Origin: Caryophanales bacterium UBA1624
GTDB lineage: Bacteria > Bacillota_I > Bacilli_A > RFN20 > CAG-826
DNA length: 5,499 nucleotides
Reading direction: 5' to 3'
NCBI GenBank assembly: GCA_002321395.1
Contig: DCMK01000046.1
Coordinates: 1 to 5,499, forward strand
Positions 1 through 5,499 of this stretch are shown here, one piece after another; within the stretch, counting starts at the first letter, position 1; each line of letters begins with the position of its first letter. A model generated the notes under the pieces. That model was not told the origin of the DNA, ran no database searches, and was given only the letters and a program-made list of their open reading frames with translations. The position numbers and the translations under genes are program-made.

Positions 1-1446
1 GGCGGATTGCTTTTCGTCTACGAGAAAGCCCCGGCCCCGATCTATTGTTCCAAAGTCACCAAGACGATGGTCGAGAACTTCGCCCGCCACATCGGCAAAG
101 ACATCTCCAAATTCGAGTTCGTCTTGGTCCCCCCGACCTCCTCTTTCGTCGTCGCCAAGCGGAAAATCCGCTTCTTCCATACTTCCCATAACGTCGCCGA
201 CAGCTCCGGCATCGCCCTTTCCACCGATCAGGGCAATATCGTCTACTGCAGCGATTTCGTCGTCGAGAACACCGCCACCCCGTCCTTCCTCTTCGATACC
301 CGGGCCCTCGGGCGCATCGCCGAAGAGCCGACCCTGATCTTGATGACCGAGTCTCTTTACGCCAACCGCCCCGGCTACACGGCCCCCAATTACCGCCTCA
401 CCCCGCTCATCGCCCAGAATTTCAAATCCGCCCCCGGTCGCATCTTCGTCTCCGTCTTCTCGAACAACTTCTTCAACGTGGGGGAGGTCATCAACCTCGC
501 CATCGAGAACAAAAAGAAAATCATCCCCTATGACGATCTGACCCTCGACATGCTCGAGACCATGGAGAAATCCGGCCAGATCAGCATCCCCAATTCCTGC
601 CGCGGCAGCTTGGACGACGTCCTCCGGCTCCGCGACCAGGACATCCTGATCCTCATTTCGGCCTTCGGCGGGAAGCTCTTCCGCAAAATCGCCCTCCTGG
701 CCTCCGGGGAGAACGAGGACAAGCGCATTAAGATCAAGCCCGAGGACACCTTCTTCTGGGCCTCCCCCAGCGATGACAACACCGAGCTCGAATACACCGA
801 CGCGATCGACGAGACCTACCGAACCGGGTGCAAGGTTTTCAACATCAACAAGAAGTCCTTCCTGCGCATGCACGCTTCCCAAGAGGACATCAAAACCCTC
901 ATCTCCTTGCTCCGCCCGAAGTATTACCTTCCCGTCCGCGGCTTTTACAAAGACCTCCTCGCGAACGGGATGCTCGCCCTCTCGATGGGGGTGGGCCTCA
1001 ACCATTCCAACGTCTTCGTCGTCGAAAACGGGGCCTCGATCCTCATCGACTCCTCCGGGGCGAGGGTCTTCGACGAAAAGATCCCCCATGGCGATCTGAT
1101 GATCGACGGCTCGGGCGTGGGGGACGTCTCCGAGCAGGTGCTGGAAGACCGCCAGGAGCTTTCCGAAGGCGTCGTCATCCTCGCCGTGACCGTCTCGCGT
1201 TCGAAGAAGAAGATCGTCGCCGGCCCCGACGTGCAGATGAGGGGGTTCGTCTACGCCAAAGACGCCGAACTGATTCAGCGCGACGCCAGCAAGATCTTCG
1301 TCGCCACGGTCAATGACTTCCTCGCCCAGGATGGGTATCGCCTAGAGGAAATCCGCCAAACCGTCTACGAAAGGTGCCTTCGGGCGATCCGCAGGCAAAC
1401 CGGGAAGGAGCCCATGGTCCTCCCCCTCATCATCGAAGTCGCCTGA
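1..1446 (+). CDS. rnj: Ribonuclease J family protein, J2-like with degraded active site (5'-truncated by window)
   Basis: RNase J enzymes are metallo-beta-lactamase/beta-CASP ribonucleases that act on mRNA and rRNA 5' ends in the cytoplasm, often as J1/J2 complexes. 481 residues are visible, read in frame from base 1. The first two residues (GG) fit the glycines just after the HxHxDH metal motif, so about 80 residues including that motif lie upstream; the whole protein would be about 560 aa, normal for the family. Retained motifs, in visible-residue numbering: HNVADS (His63, usual THSIPDS), SDF (Asp85, usual GDFK), PGYT, and the C-terminal segment with VGDVSEQVLEDR and GPDVQMRGFVY. Altered motifs: SDSTNA is TESLYA, GSQGEP is SAFGGK, HVSGH is FLRMH, and PVHGEY is PVRGFY (His to Arg313). 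These losses point to a J2-type subunit with little or no nuclease activity. Family assignment is confident; loss of activity is inferred. Confidence 0.9.
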   Translation, partial: GGLLFVYEKAPAPIYCSKVTKTMVENFARHIGKDISKFEFVLVPPTSSFVVAKRKIRFFHTSHNVADSSGIALSTDQGNIVYCSDFVVENTATPSFLFDTRALGRIAEEPTLILMTESLYANRPGYTAPNYRLTPLIAQNFKSAPGRIFVSVFSNNFFNVGEVINLAIENKKKIIPYDDLTLDMLETMEKSGQISIPNSCRGSLDDVLRLRDQDILILISAFGGKLFRKIALLASGENEDKRIKIKPEDTFFWASPSDDNTELEYTDAIDETYRTGCKVFNINKKSFLRMHASQEDIKTLISLLRPKYYLPVRGFYKDLLANGMLALSMGVGLNHSNVFVVENGASILIDSSGARVFDEKIPHGDLMIDGSGVGDVSEQVLEDRQELSEGVVILAVTVSRSKKKIVAGPDVQMRGFVYAKDAELIQRDASKIFVATVNDFLAQDGYRLEEIRQTVYERCLRAIRRQTGKEPMVLPLIIEVA

Positions 1447-1453
1447 TCGATCC

Positions 1454-1481
1454 GGCCGGAACCCCGCGTTCCGGCCTTTTT
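1454..1481 (+). terminator. Rho-independent terminator after the RNase J gene
   Basis: A perfect 9-bp inverted repeat (GGCCGGAAC at 1454-1462, GTTCCGGCC at 1468-1476) encloses a 5-base loop and is followed at once by five T. It starts 7 bases after the RNase J stop codon. No A-tract precedes the stem, so it should act only on + strand transcription. A second run of seven T lies at 1495-1501 without a good stem of its own. This separates the RNase J unit from the surface-protein genes downstream. Confidence 0.92.
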
Positions 1482-1569
1482 CCTTCGGCCCATCTTTTTT
1501 TGATCGGATGAGGGAAAGGCGAAAATAAGGTTTGCAAAATTTCGTCAATGGTCCATCATTTCAATCCGT

Positions 1570-1576
1570 AAAGGAG
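1570..1576 (+). promoter_or_regulatory. Ribosome binding site that fixes the start of the secreted protein gene
   Basis: AAAGGAG lies 7 bases before the ATG at 1584. An in-frame ATG at 1578 is only one base from the motif, too close for initiation. The 1584 start also gives the clean signal-peptide N-terminus MRKKTK. Confidence 0.75.
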
Positions 1577-1583
1577 CATGATT

Positions 1584-2207
1584 ATGCGAAAGAAAACGAA
1601 ATTATTGGGAGCCGCCTTCTTCGCGGCCATCGCCTCGGTCGGCCTGCTGAGCGCCACCTACGCGCTGAAGGGGGAATCCCCGCTCAGCGTCAAAGGCGAA
1701 GACGGGAGCAAAGACTATACCCTGACCCTTTCCAAGGACACTTCGGATGCCTTCAAAGCGGGCTGGAGTGGGGACGTGTTCACCGTGAAGACCTCCTTGG
1801 GGAACCCGATCCGCTTCAAAAGGGTGACCGCCGACGCATCCGGTAAGGTCACCGCGAATCCGGCGAACCAAAGCGACGCTTTGGATTTGAATTTCAAACC
1901 CGGGACCACCAACGCCTATCTCTTCTCTTTGGATCCCATTCAGGTCACTTCCTCCCTCAAAGCGGTCTTCAAAGACGCGTTGGGAAGCAAAACTCCCATG
2001 ATGCAGTTTTACTGGTCCAACACGGTCTTCACCGAGAAGTCGGAGGACCTGCAAAATCGCTCTCCCTTCTCCCTTCGTTCCGGCGTTGCCCGGACCGGGC
2101 TTGAGGATAACAGTCGCCCTTACCTCGCTTTCAAATTGTCCTATTCCAGCGGGAGCCAGATGCGCTTTGAGCTCTCTTCTTTGGAAATCGGCTACCGCTG
2201 CGCGTGA
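1584..2207 (+). CDS. Secreted protein of unknown function, beta-rich
   Basis: This 207-aa protein matches no family I can name with confidence. Residues 1-6 are basic (MRKKTK), 7-23 are hydrophobic, and a signal peptidase I site fits after Ala27 (TYA, then LKG). There is no lipobox cysteine, no later membrane segment, and no LPxTG anchor, so the mature product of about 180 residues is probably released or held non-covalently. The body alternates hydrophobic and polar residues in short strands (YTLTL, VFTVKT, PIRFKR, YLFSL, LKAVF, LAFKLSY, MRFELSSLEIGY), as in a beta-sandwich. The layout, with SLGNPIRF near residue 71 and a final strand ending in IGYRC, recalls from memory a domain repeated in surface proteins of gut Bacilli; that likeness is inference. 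The only cysteine is the second-last residue. It stands alone after the terminator, 84 bp before the lipoprotein cluster. Confidence 0.85.
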   Translation: MRKKTKLLGAAFFAAIASVGLLSATYALKGESPLSVKGEDGSKDYTLTLSKDTSDAFKAGWSGDVFTVKTSLGNPIRFKRVTADASGKVTANPANQSDALDLNFKPGTTNAYLFSLDPIQVTSSLKAVFKDALGSKTPMMQFYWSNTVFTEKSEDLQNRSPFSLRSGVARTGLEDNSRPYLAFKLSYSSGSQMRFELSSLEIGYRCA

Positions 2208-2222
2208 GCTTTTCTCTTTTTG

Positions 2223-2251
2223 TTCTAAGACGCCTTCAATTCGTTTAAAAT
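2223..2251 (+). promoter_or_regulatory. Possible sigma-A promoter for the lipoprotein cluster
   Basis: TAAAAT at 2246-2251 matches five of six bases of the -10 consensus. It sits in a locally AT-rich patch of otherwise GC-rich DNA. The -35 partner 17 bases upstream (TTCTAA, 2223-2228) matches only three of six. Transcription would begin near 2258, giving a leader of about 34 bases. No convincing terminator was seen between the preceding gene and this point, so readthrough from that gene is also possible. Confidence 0.35.
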
Positions 2252-2259
2252 ACGGCGAT

Positions 2260-2277
2260 GGCCGTGCTCTTTCGGCC
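2260..2277 (+). other. Small hairpin in the leader of the LRR lipoprotein gene
   Basis: GGCCG (2260-2264) pairs with CGGCC (2273-2277) around an 8-base loop. It ends three bases before the AAGGAGG ribosome binding site (2281-2287). If the promoter upstream is real, the hairpin would sit at the very 5' end of the transcript, where it could affect stability or translation. It has no T-tract, so it is not a terminator. A 5-bp GC stem can occur by chance in DNA this rich in GGCC. Confidence 0.3.
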
Positions 2278-2291
2278 GATAAGGAGGATTT

Positions 2292-4043
2292 ATGATCCGC
2301 AATAAGGTTGTTTTGCTCCTCAGCGCTTTTTTGGTGGCTTCCTGCTCGCAGACCCCTACGGGTTCTTCCACTTCCTCGGAAGCGAACTCTTTGGAATCCG
2401 AAAGCGCCTCGAGCCTTTCCCCATCCTCGTCCGATTCATCCCAGCAGCCCTCCTCGGAGGCGCCCTCAAGCGGGGAATCGCCCTTGAGCTCAGAATCCTC
2501 CTCCGCGGAGGCTTCTTCCTCTGAAAGCGGGGAAGAGGATTACGTAAGCGAGGACTTCGAATTCGTGAAATGGGGCGATGGGCTGATCCTTAAGAAAGCG
2601 AGGAGGGTGAAGGAGGAAATGGTCGTCCCCTCTTCCTTCAAGGGACTGCCCGTGCGGGAAATCTATCAAAATGCCTTCTTGGAGAAGACCAAGCTTCAGA
2701 AGATCACCCTCCCCGAAGGAATCACCCACATCGGAAAGCAGGCCTTCTATGGCTGCACCAACCTCACCGAGGTCGCCCTTCCTTCGACCTTGAAGGAAAT
2801 CGGAGAATTGTCCTTCGCCCTTCTGCCTTACCTGGAATCCCTTTCCCTCCCGGAGGGATTGGAGAGGATCGGCGACTTGGCCTTCTATGGCGACGAGAGC
2901 CTGCAAAGCGCTGCTCTGCCTTCCTCCTTGAAGTGGATGGGTTCCAGCGTCTTCCTTTCCTGCGCCAAGATTTCCTATTTGGAAGAAAACGGGGTCAAAT
3001 ACCTGGGGAACGAGGAAAACCCCCATCTATTGGCGTGGAAGCTTTCCCTCAGCGATGACCCGATCACCTCCGTCTCCCTGCACGCGGATACGGCTTTGAT
3101 CGGCGCGTCCTTATTCGAGGGGGAGGAATCCCTCACCCGCGTTTCTTTGCCGGAGAACGTCGTCTCCATCGGCGACAGCGCCTTCCGGGATGCCCCGATT
3201 TCTTCGATCCTCATCGGAGGGAAGGTCGAGGAAATCGGCGATTACGCCTTCTCCGGCTGCTCCTCATTGACCTCTTGCACGATCCAAGGGAACGCCTTGA
3301 AAACCATCCACAGGGAGGCTTTCTCCGGCGCGCTCAACTTGCCTCAGCTCACCCTTCCCGACAGCGTCGAGTCGGTTTCCAGCTATGCTTTCTCCGAAGC
3401 CGGAACCGAATCCGCCCTCCAATACAACACCGATGGCAAAGGCGGGGCCTATTTGGGGAGTCAAAACAACCCTTACCTCGTGCTTTGCGGGCTGGCTTCC
3501 TCCTCTTCCTCCTTGACGATCAACCCCAACACGAAAGTGATCGCCGGGGCCTCTTTGATCGGCTCTTCCCTCTCCTCCTTGACGATCCCCGATGGCGTTG
3601 TCTCCCTCGGCGACAGCGCTTTCTTCGGAATGGGCTCGCTTACGGAGATCGTCGTCCCCTCCAGCGTATCAGAAATGGGGGAGAGCCTCTTCGGGTCCTG
3701 CGAGAGCTTGAAGAAGATCGAATTGCGGAACGCCCCTGAGAAAATCGGCACCGGCTTCGCTTCCGATTGCCCCAAGCTGGAAAGCCTCAACATCCCTTCT
3801 AGCGTCCTTGAGATCGAGAGCCACATCCTGAACCGCTCCAAAGCCCTCAAAAGCATCGTCATCCCCAACAGCGTCCTCAAAATCGAGGCCCAAGCCTTCA
3901 TGCCCGACGAGGAGAGCAACCTGCAGATCTTCCTCGAAGCCCCTTCGCGTCGGCCTTTGTTCGAGACGGGGTGGTACGTCGCCGCCGAGCCCCATTATCA
4001 AGGGGAGTGGCATTACGTCGATGGGGTCCCGACTTTGCTTTGA
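2292..4043 (+). CDS. BspA-type leucine-rich-repeat surface lipoprotein
   Basis: This 583-aa protein is anchored on the outer face of the membrane and carries BspA-type (LRR_5) leucine-rich repeats, a family linked to adhesion and protein binding; its ligand is unknown. The start is set by AAGGAGG four bases before ATG. Residues 1-17 form a lipoprotein signal peptide with lipobox VAS-Cys18. Residues about 24-82 are a Ser/Glu/Pro-rich linker. From about 90 to 545 there are repeats of the form L-P-x-x-(V/L)-x-x-I-G-x-x-A-F-x-x-C-x-x-L, for example LPEGITHIGKQAFYGCTNL at 140-158. Two non-LRR insertions, YLGNEENPHLL (237-247) and YLGSQNNPYLV (387-397), split the repeats into modules 150 residues apart. 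The C-terminus, with EWHYVDGVPTLL, is a common closing motif of such proteins. There is no LPxTG signal. The next lipoprotein gene starts 17 bp after the stop, which suggests co-transcription. Confidence 0.93.
   Translation: MIRNKVVLLLSAFLVASCSQTPTGSSTSSEANSLESESASSLSPSSSDSSQQPSSEAPSSGESPLSSESSSAEASSSESGEEDYVSEDFEFVKWGDGLILKKARRVKEEMVVPSSFKGLPVREIYQNAFLEKTKLQKITLPEGITHIGKQAFYGCTNLTEVALPSTLKEIGELSFALLPYLESLSLPEGLERIGDLAFYGDESLQSAALPSSLKWMGSSVFLSCAKISYLEENGVKYLGNEENPHLLAWKLSLSDDPITSVSLHADTALIGASLFEGEESLTRVSLPENVVSIGDSAFRDAPISSILIGGKVEEIGDYAFSGCSSLTSCTIQGNALKTIHREAFSGALNLPQLTLPDSVESVSSYAFSEAGTESALQYNTDGKGGAYLGSQNNPYLVLCGLASSSSSLTINPNTKVIAGASLIGSSLSSLTIPDGVVSLGDSAFFGMGSLTEIVVPSSVSEMGESLFGSCESLKKIELRNAPEKIGTGFASDCPKLESLNIPSSVLEIESHILNRSKALKSIVIPNSVLKIEAQAFMPDEESNLQIFLEAPSRRPLFETGWYVAAEPHYQGEWHYVDGVPTLL
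2361..2537 (+). repeat. Ser/Glu-rich low-complexity linker of the LRR lipoprotein
   Basis: About 59 codons (residues 24-82) encode mainly Ser with Glu, Pro and Ala. Serine codons are mixed (TCC, TCT, TCG, TCA, AGC), so this is not a simple nucleotide repeat, and selection appears to act on amino-acid composition. Its likely role is a flexible spacer that lifts the LRR domain off the membrane through the cell wall. A similar Ser/Glu stretch begins in the third lipoprotein, at 5413-5499. Confidence 0.7.
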
Positions 4044-4060
4044 GTGAGAAAGAAAACGTT

Positions 4061-5299
4061 ATGGCAAAAAAGAACATCGCCCTCTTGCTGTCCCTCTTCG
4101 GCATCCTCCCAAGCTTGTTTTCCTGCGCTTCCGGGGATGGCCCGGACGCCTCCGCTTCCCAAACCGAGGAAAGCTCGCTGAAGGCGCAGGGGGAGGAATC
4201 CCTCCGCGGATTCGCCCAAACCCTCCAAGAGGCTCTGGACCTTGGGAAGGAAAAGACCTCCGGCTATTCCTTGGCCTTGGAGAAAGGCGCCTATTACAAA
4301 GGGAAGGCCACCAAAAAGGAAAGGGCCCTCTTCGAGGGGGGTGCCTATTCCGACGATTCCCTCTCCCTCTCCGCCAAAGGCGAGGTTTATTACGCCAACC
4401 AAGACGGCGGCTTCGACTTGGAGCAGGGGAATCAGGACTTCTACCACGAATACGGCTATCGCCACGGCCTTTTCCTCGACGCCTTCTATTGGATCGACGG
4501 GGCGGAGAAATCGATCAACTCCCTCCGGAGCAAAGGGATCGAGATGGAGGAAAAGGACGCCTTGTCCATCCTCCGCTCCGGAAGGCTTGACTTCTCTGGG
4601 GTCGACAACCAAGCCACCATCCTCTATCAAGGCGGCGTCTATTCCGGGGGGACGGAGTTCCTCTACCGGACCTATTTCGGCGAAGAAGGCCTTTTCCAAG
4701 GGCAGGAAGCCAAGGCCAACGCCTCCTCCCTAAGCCAGGGCGGCAGCATCGCTTTCTCCACCTATTTCGATGAGGCCGACGCCAACGACGACGTCTATCG
4801 GAGGGCCTTCGCCTTCGAGTTCACCTTCGCGGACGGGGTCCTCGTCGAGGCCTCTGGGAGCGAGGAGGACCGCTTGGTGTCCGCAGAGGGCGTTTCCGAA
4901 GCCATCGCCTCCTCCTTTTCCTTCCAACTGTCCAACCGCTACGAAGCCAAAAGCGCCTCCGGCGCGGACTTCGATCGTTTCTTCTATACGGACTACATCC
5001 CTTTCTTGGGCGAGAACCCCTATAGCGTCACCGAGGCCGATTCCTATTCCGTGGGCGCGCGGTATTTCGTCCAGATCGCGGAAGGCCGCCCCAACACAGC
5101 CATCCGGAACATCGATTCGATCCGCCTTCAGTCCGCCACCCGGAACGGGGAAGAAGCCAAAGAAGGCGACTTCGCCTACGCGGAAGAGGACAACGCGATC
5201 ACCTTCCTCCGCGGCGGGGAATACGAATTGAGCTTCCTCTCCCGCGCCGGGATCAAGCGGAGCCTGTCGATCAGCCTTCCCGAAGACGCCTCCCTCTGA
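4061..5299 (+). CDS. Lipoprotein of unrecognised family
   Basis: This 412-aa protein belongs to no family I recognise with confidence. The start at 4061 gives a signal peptide (MAKKN, hydrophobic core 6-20) and lipobox LFS-Cys22, with Phe at -2, a tolerated but less common residue. A short Ser/Glu/Asp-rich linker (about 23-45) leads into a helix-like segment (about 47-65). From there to about 305 the pattern is of many short strands rich in Tyr, Phe and Gly (GEVYYANQDG, HGLFLDAFYWIDG, FAFEFTFADGVLVEASG), which recalls LolA/LppX-like lipid-binding lipoproteins. Residues about 325-410 look like a separate small beta domain, possibly Ig-like. Both fold ideas are inference. Apart from Cys22 no cysteine is present. 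The gene begins 17 bp after the LRR gene with only a weak purine-rich ribosome site (GAGAAAG, 4046-4052), so translation may be coupled to it. Confidence 0.85.
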   Translation: MAKKNIALLLSLFGILPSLFSCASGDGPDASASQTEESSLKAQGEESLRGFAQTLQEALDLGKEKTSGYSLALEKGAYYKGKATKKERALFEGGAYSDDSLSLSAKGEVYYANQDGGFDLEQGNQDFYHEYGYRHGLFLDAFYWIDGAEKSINSLRSKGIEMEEKDALSILRSGRLDFSGVDNQATILYQGGVYSGGTEFLYRTYFGEEGLFQGQEAKANASSLSQGGSIAFSTYFDEADANDDVYRRAFAFEFTFADGVLVEASGSEEDRLVSAEGVSEAIASSFSFQLSNRYEAKSASGADFDRFFYTDYIPFLGENPYSVTEADSYSVGARYFVQIAEGRPNTAIRNIDSIRLQSATRNGEEAKEGDFAYAEEDNAITFLRGGEYELSFLSRAGIKRSLSISLPEDASL

Positions 5300-5318
5300 G
5301 GCGCCCTTTCCAACGAAC

Positions 5319-5324
5319 AAGGAG
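5319..5324 (+). promoter_or_regulatory. Ribosome binding site with long spacing before the third lipoprotein gene
   Basis: AAGGAG is 13 bases from the ATG at 5338, longer than the usual 5-9. No other in-frame start lies between them, and the MKKTK signal-peptide start supports 5338. Initiation may be less efficient than for the LRR gene. Confidence 0.5.
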
Positions 5325-5337
5325 TCTCAGCGATCTT

Positions 5338-5499
5338 ATGAAAAAAACGAAAACCCTTCTTTTCCTCGCCCCTTTGCTTTTGCTTCCTTCCTGCTCGGGG
5401 GGCATGGCTGAGGAATCTTCTTCTGAGGAACCGGCCTCCTCTTCCTTTGGCGCTTCCTCCTCCTTGCCTTCCTCCGAAAGCGAGGGAGGAAGCTCCGAA
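5338..5499 (+). CDS. Lipoprotein N-terminus (3'-truncated by window)
   Basis: Only 54 residues are visible and the frame is open to the window end. The N-terminus MKKTK, a Leu-rich core at 7-16, and lipobox LPS-Cys19 identify a lipoprotein signal peptide; Pro at -2 is unusual, but the Ser-Cys pair matches the two lipoproteins upstream. Residues from about 26 onward form a Ser/Glu-rich linker like that of the LRR lipoprotein. The functional domain lies outside the window, so no role can be given. The gene follows the previous one by 38 bp with no terminator, and is probably the third gene of the same operon. Confidence 0.82.
   Translation, partial: MKKTKTLLFLAPLLLLPSCSGGMAEESSSEEPASSSFGASSSLPSSESEGGSSE

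Noticed and set aside
828..1316. 162-codon + strand frame overlapping the RNase J gene
   Set aside because: Its Arg/Pro-rich, low-complexity product is typical of a shifted reading of GC-rich coding DNA. The RNase J frame is unambiguous here.
1495..1501. Second run of seven T after the RNase J terminator, as a possible second terminator
   Set aside because: Only a 4-bp GGCC pairing precedes it, with a T-rich loop. It is too weak to call.
1532..1559. Promoter-like pair TTGCAA and CATCAT before the secreted protein gene
   Set aside because: Each hexamer matches only four of six bases, the spacer is 16, and transcription would start only a few bases before the ribosome site. A promoter is expected after the terminator, but this one cannot be supported.
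2166..2220. Possible terminator at the end of the secreted protein gene (AGCTC at 2170-2174 with GAGCT at 2206-2210, then T-rich sequence)
   Set aside because: The arms are 5 bp with a loop of over 30 bases, and the T-tract is interrupted.
2490..3026. 178-codon open frame on the - strand inside the LRR lipoprotein gene
   Set aside because: It lies opposite a clear repeat protein, has no signal or motif of its own, and is explained by the GC-rich codon use of the + strand gene. The same applies to minus-strand frames at 1602-2054, 4013-4699 and 4730-5320.
3971..4060. Upstream in-frame ATG extending the second lipoprotein by 30 residues
   Set aside because: It would overlap the LRR gene by 73 bases and put an Arg-rich stretch before an intact lipoprotein signal peptide. 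The start at 4061 fits much better.

Overview
The window reads as chromosomal DNA from a GC-rich (by eye, well above 50% GC) monoderm Bacillota, most plausibly one of the gut Bacilli lineages near Erysipelotrichales or the RF39/RFN20 groups. This placement is an inference. It rests on an RNase J-type ribonuclease, AGGAGG-type ribosome binding sites, three lipoproteins with Ser/Glu-rich linkers after the lipid-modified cysteine, a BspA-type leucine-rich-repeat surface protein, and TGG (not TGA) for tryptophan. All genes lie on the + strand and there are no tRNA, rRNA, CRISPR or mobile-element signatures.

Bases 1-1446 hold the 3' part of an RNase J family gene. The window opens just after the place where the metal-binding HxHxDH motif should lie. 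Several other active-site motifs are visibly altered, so this looks like a J2-type, weakly active or non-catalytic partner subunit. A strong intrinsic terminator (1454-1481) closes this unit.

A gene for a 207-aa secreted protein of unknown function follows (1584-2207). It has a Sec signal peptide and a beta-rich body. After an 84-bp gap with a possible promoter and a small hairpin comes a cluster of three lipoprotein genes: a 583-aa BspA-type LRR lipoprotein (2292-4043), a 412-aa lipoprotein of unrecognised family (4061-5299), and a third lipoprotein (5338 to beyond the window end) of which only the signal peptide and Ser/Glu linker are visible. Gaps of 17 and 38 bp with no terminator between them suggest one operon.

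Apart from the RNase J, the window encodes surface proteins: four consecutive exported products, three of them membrane-anchored. They may form a cell-surface adhesion or binding set. Their joint function is inferred only from adjacency. Intergenic DNA is short, with no gap over 300 bp.
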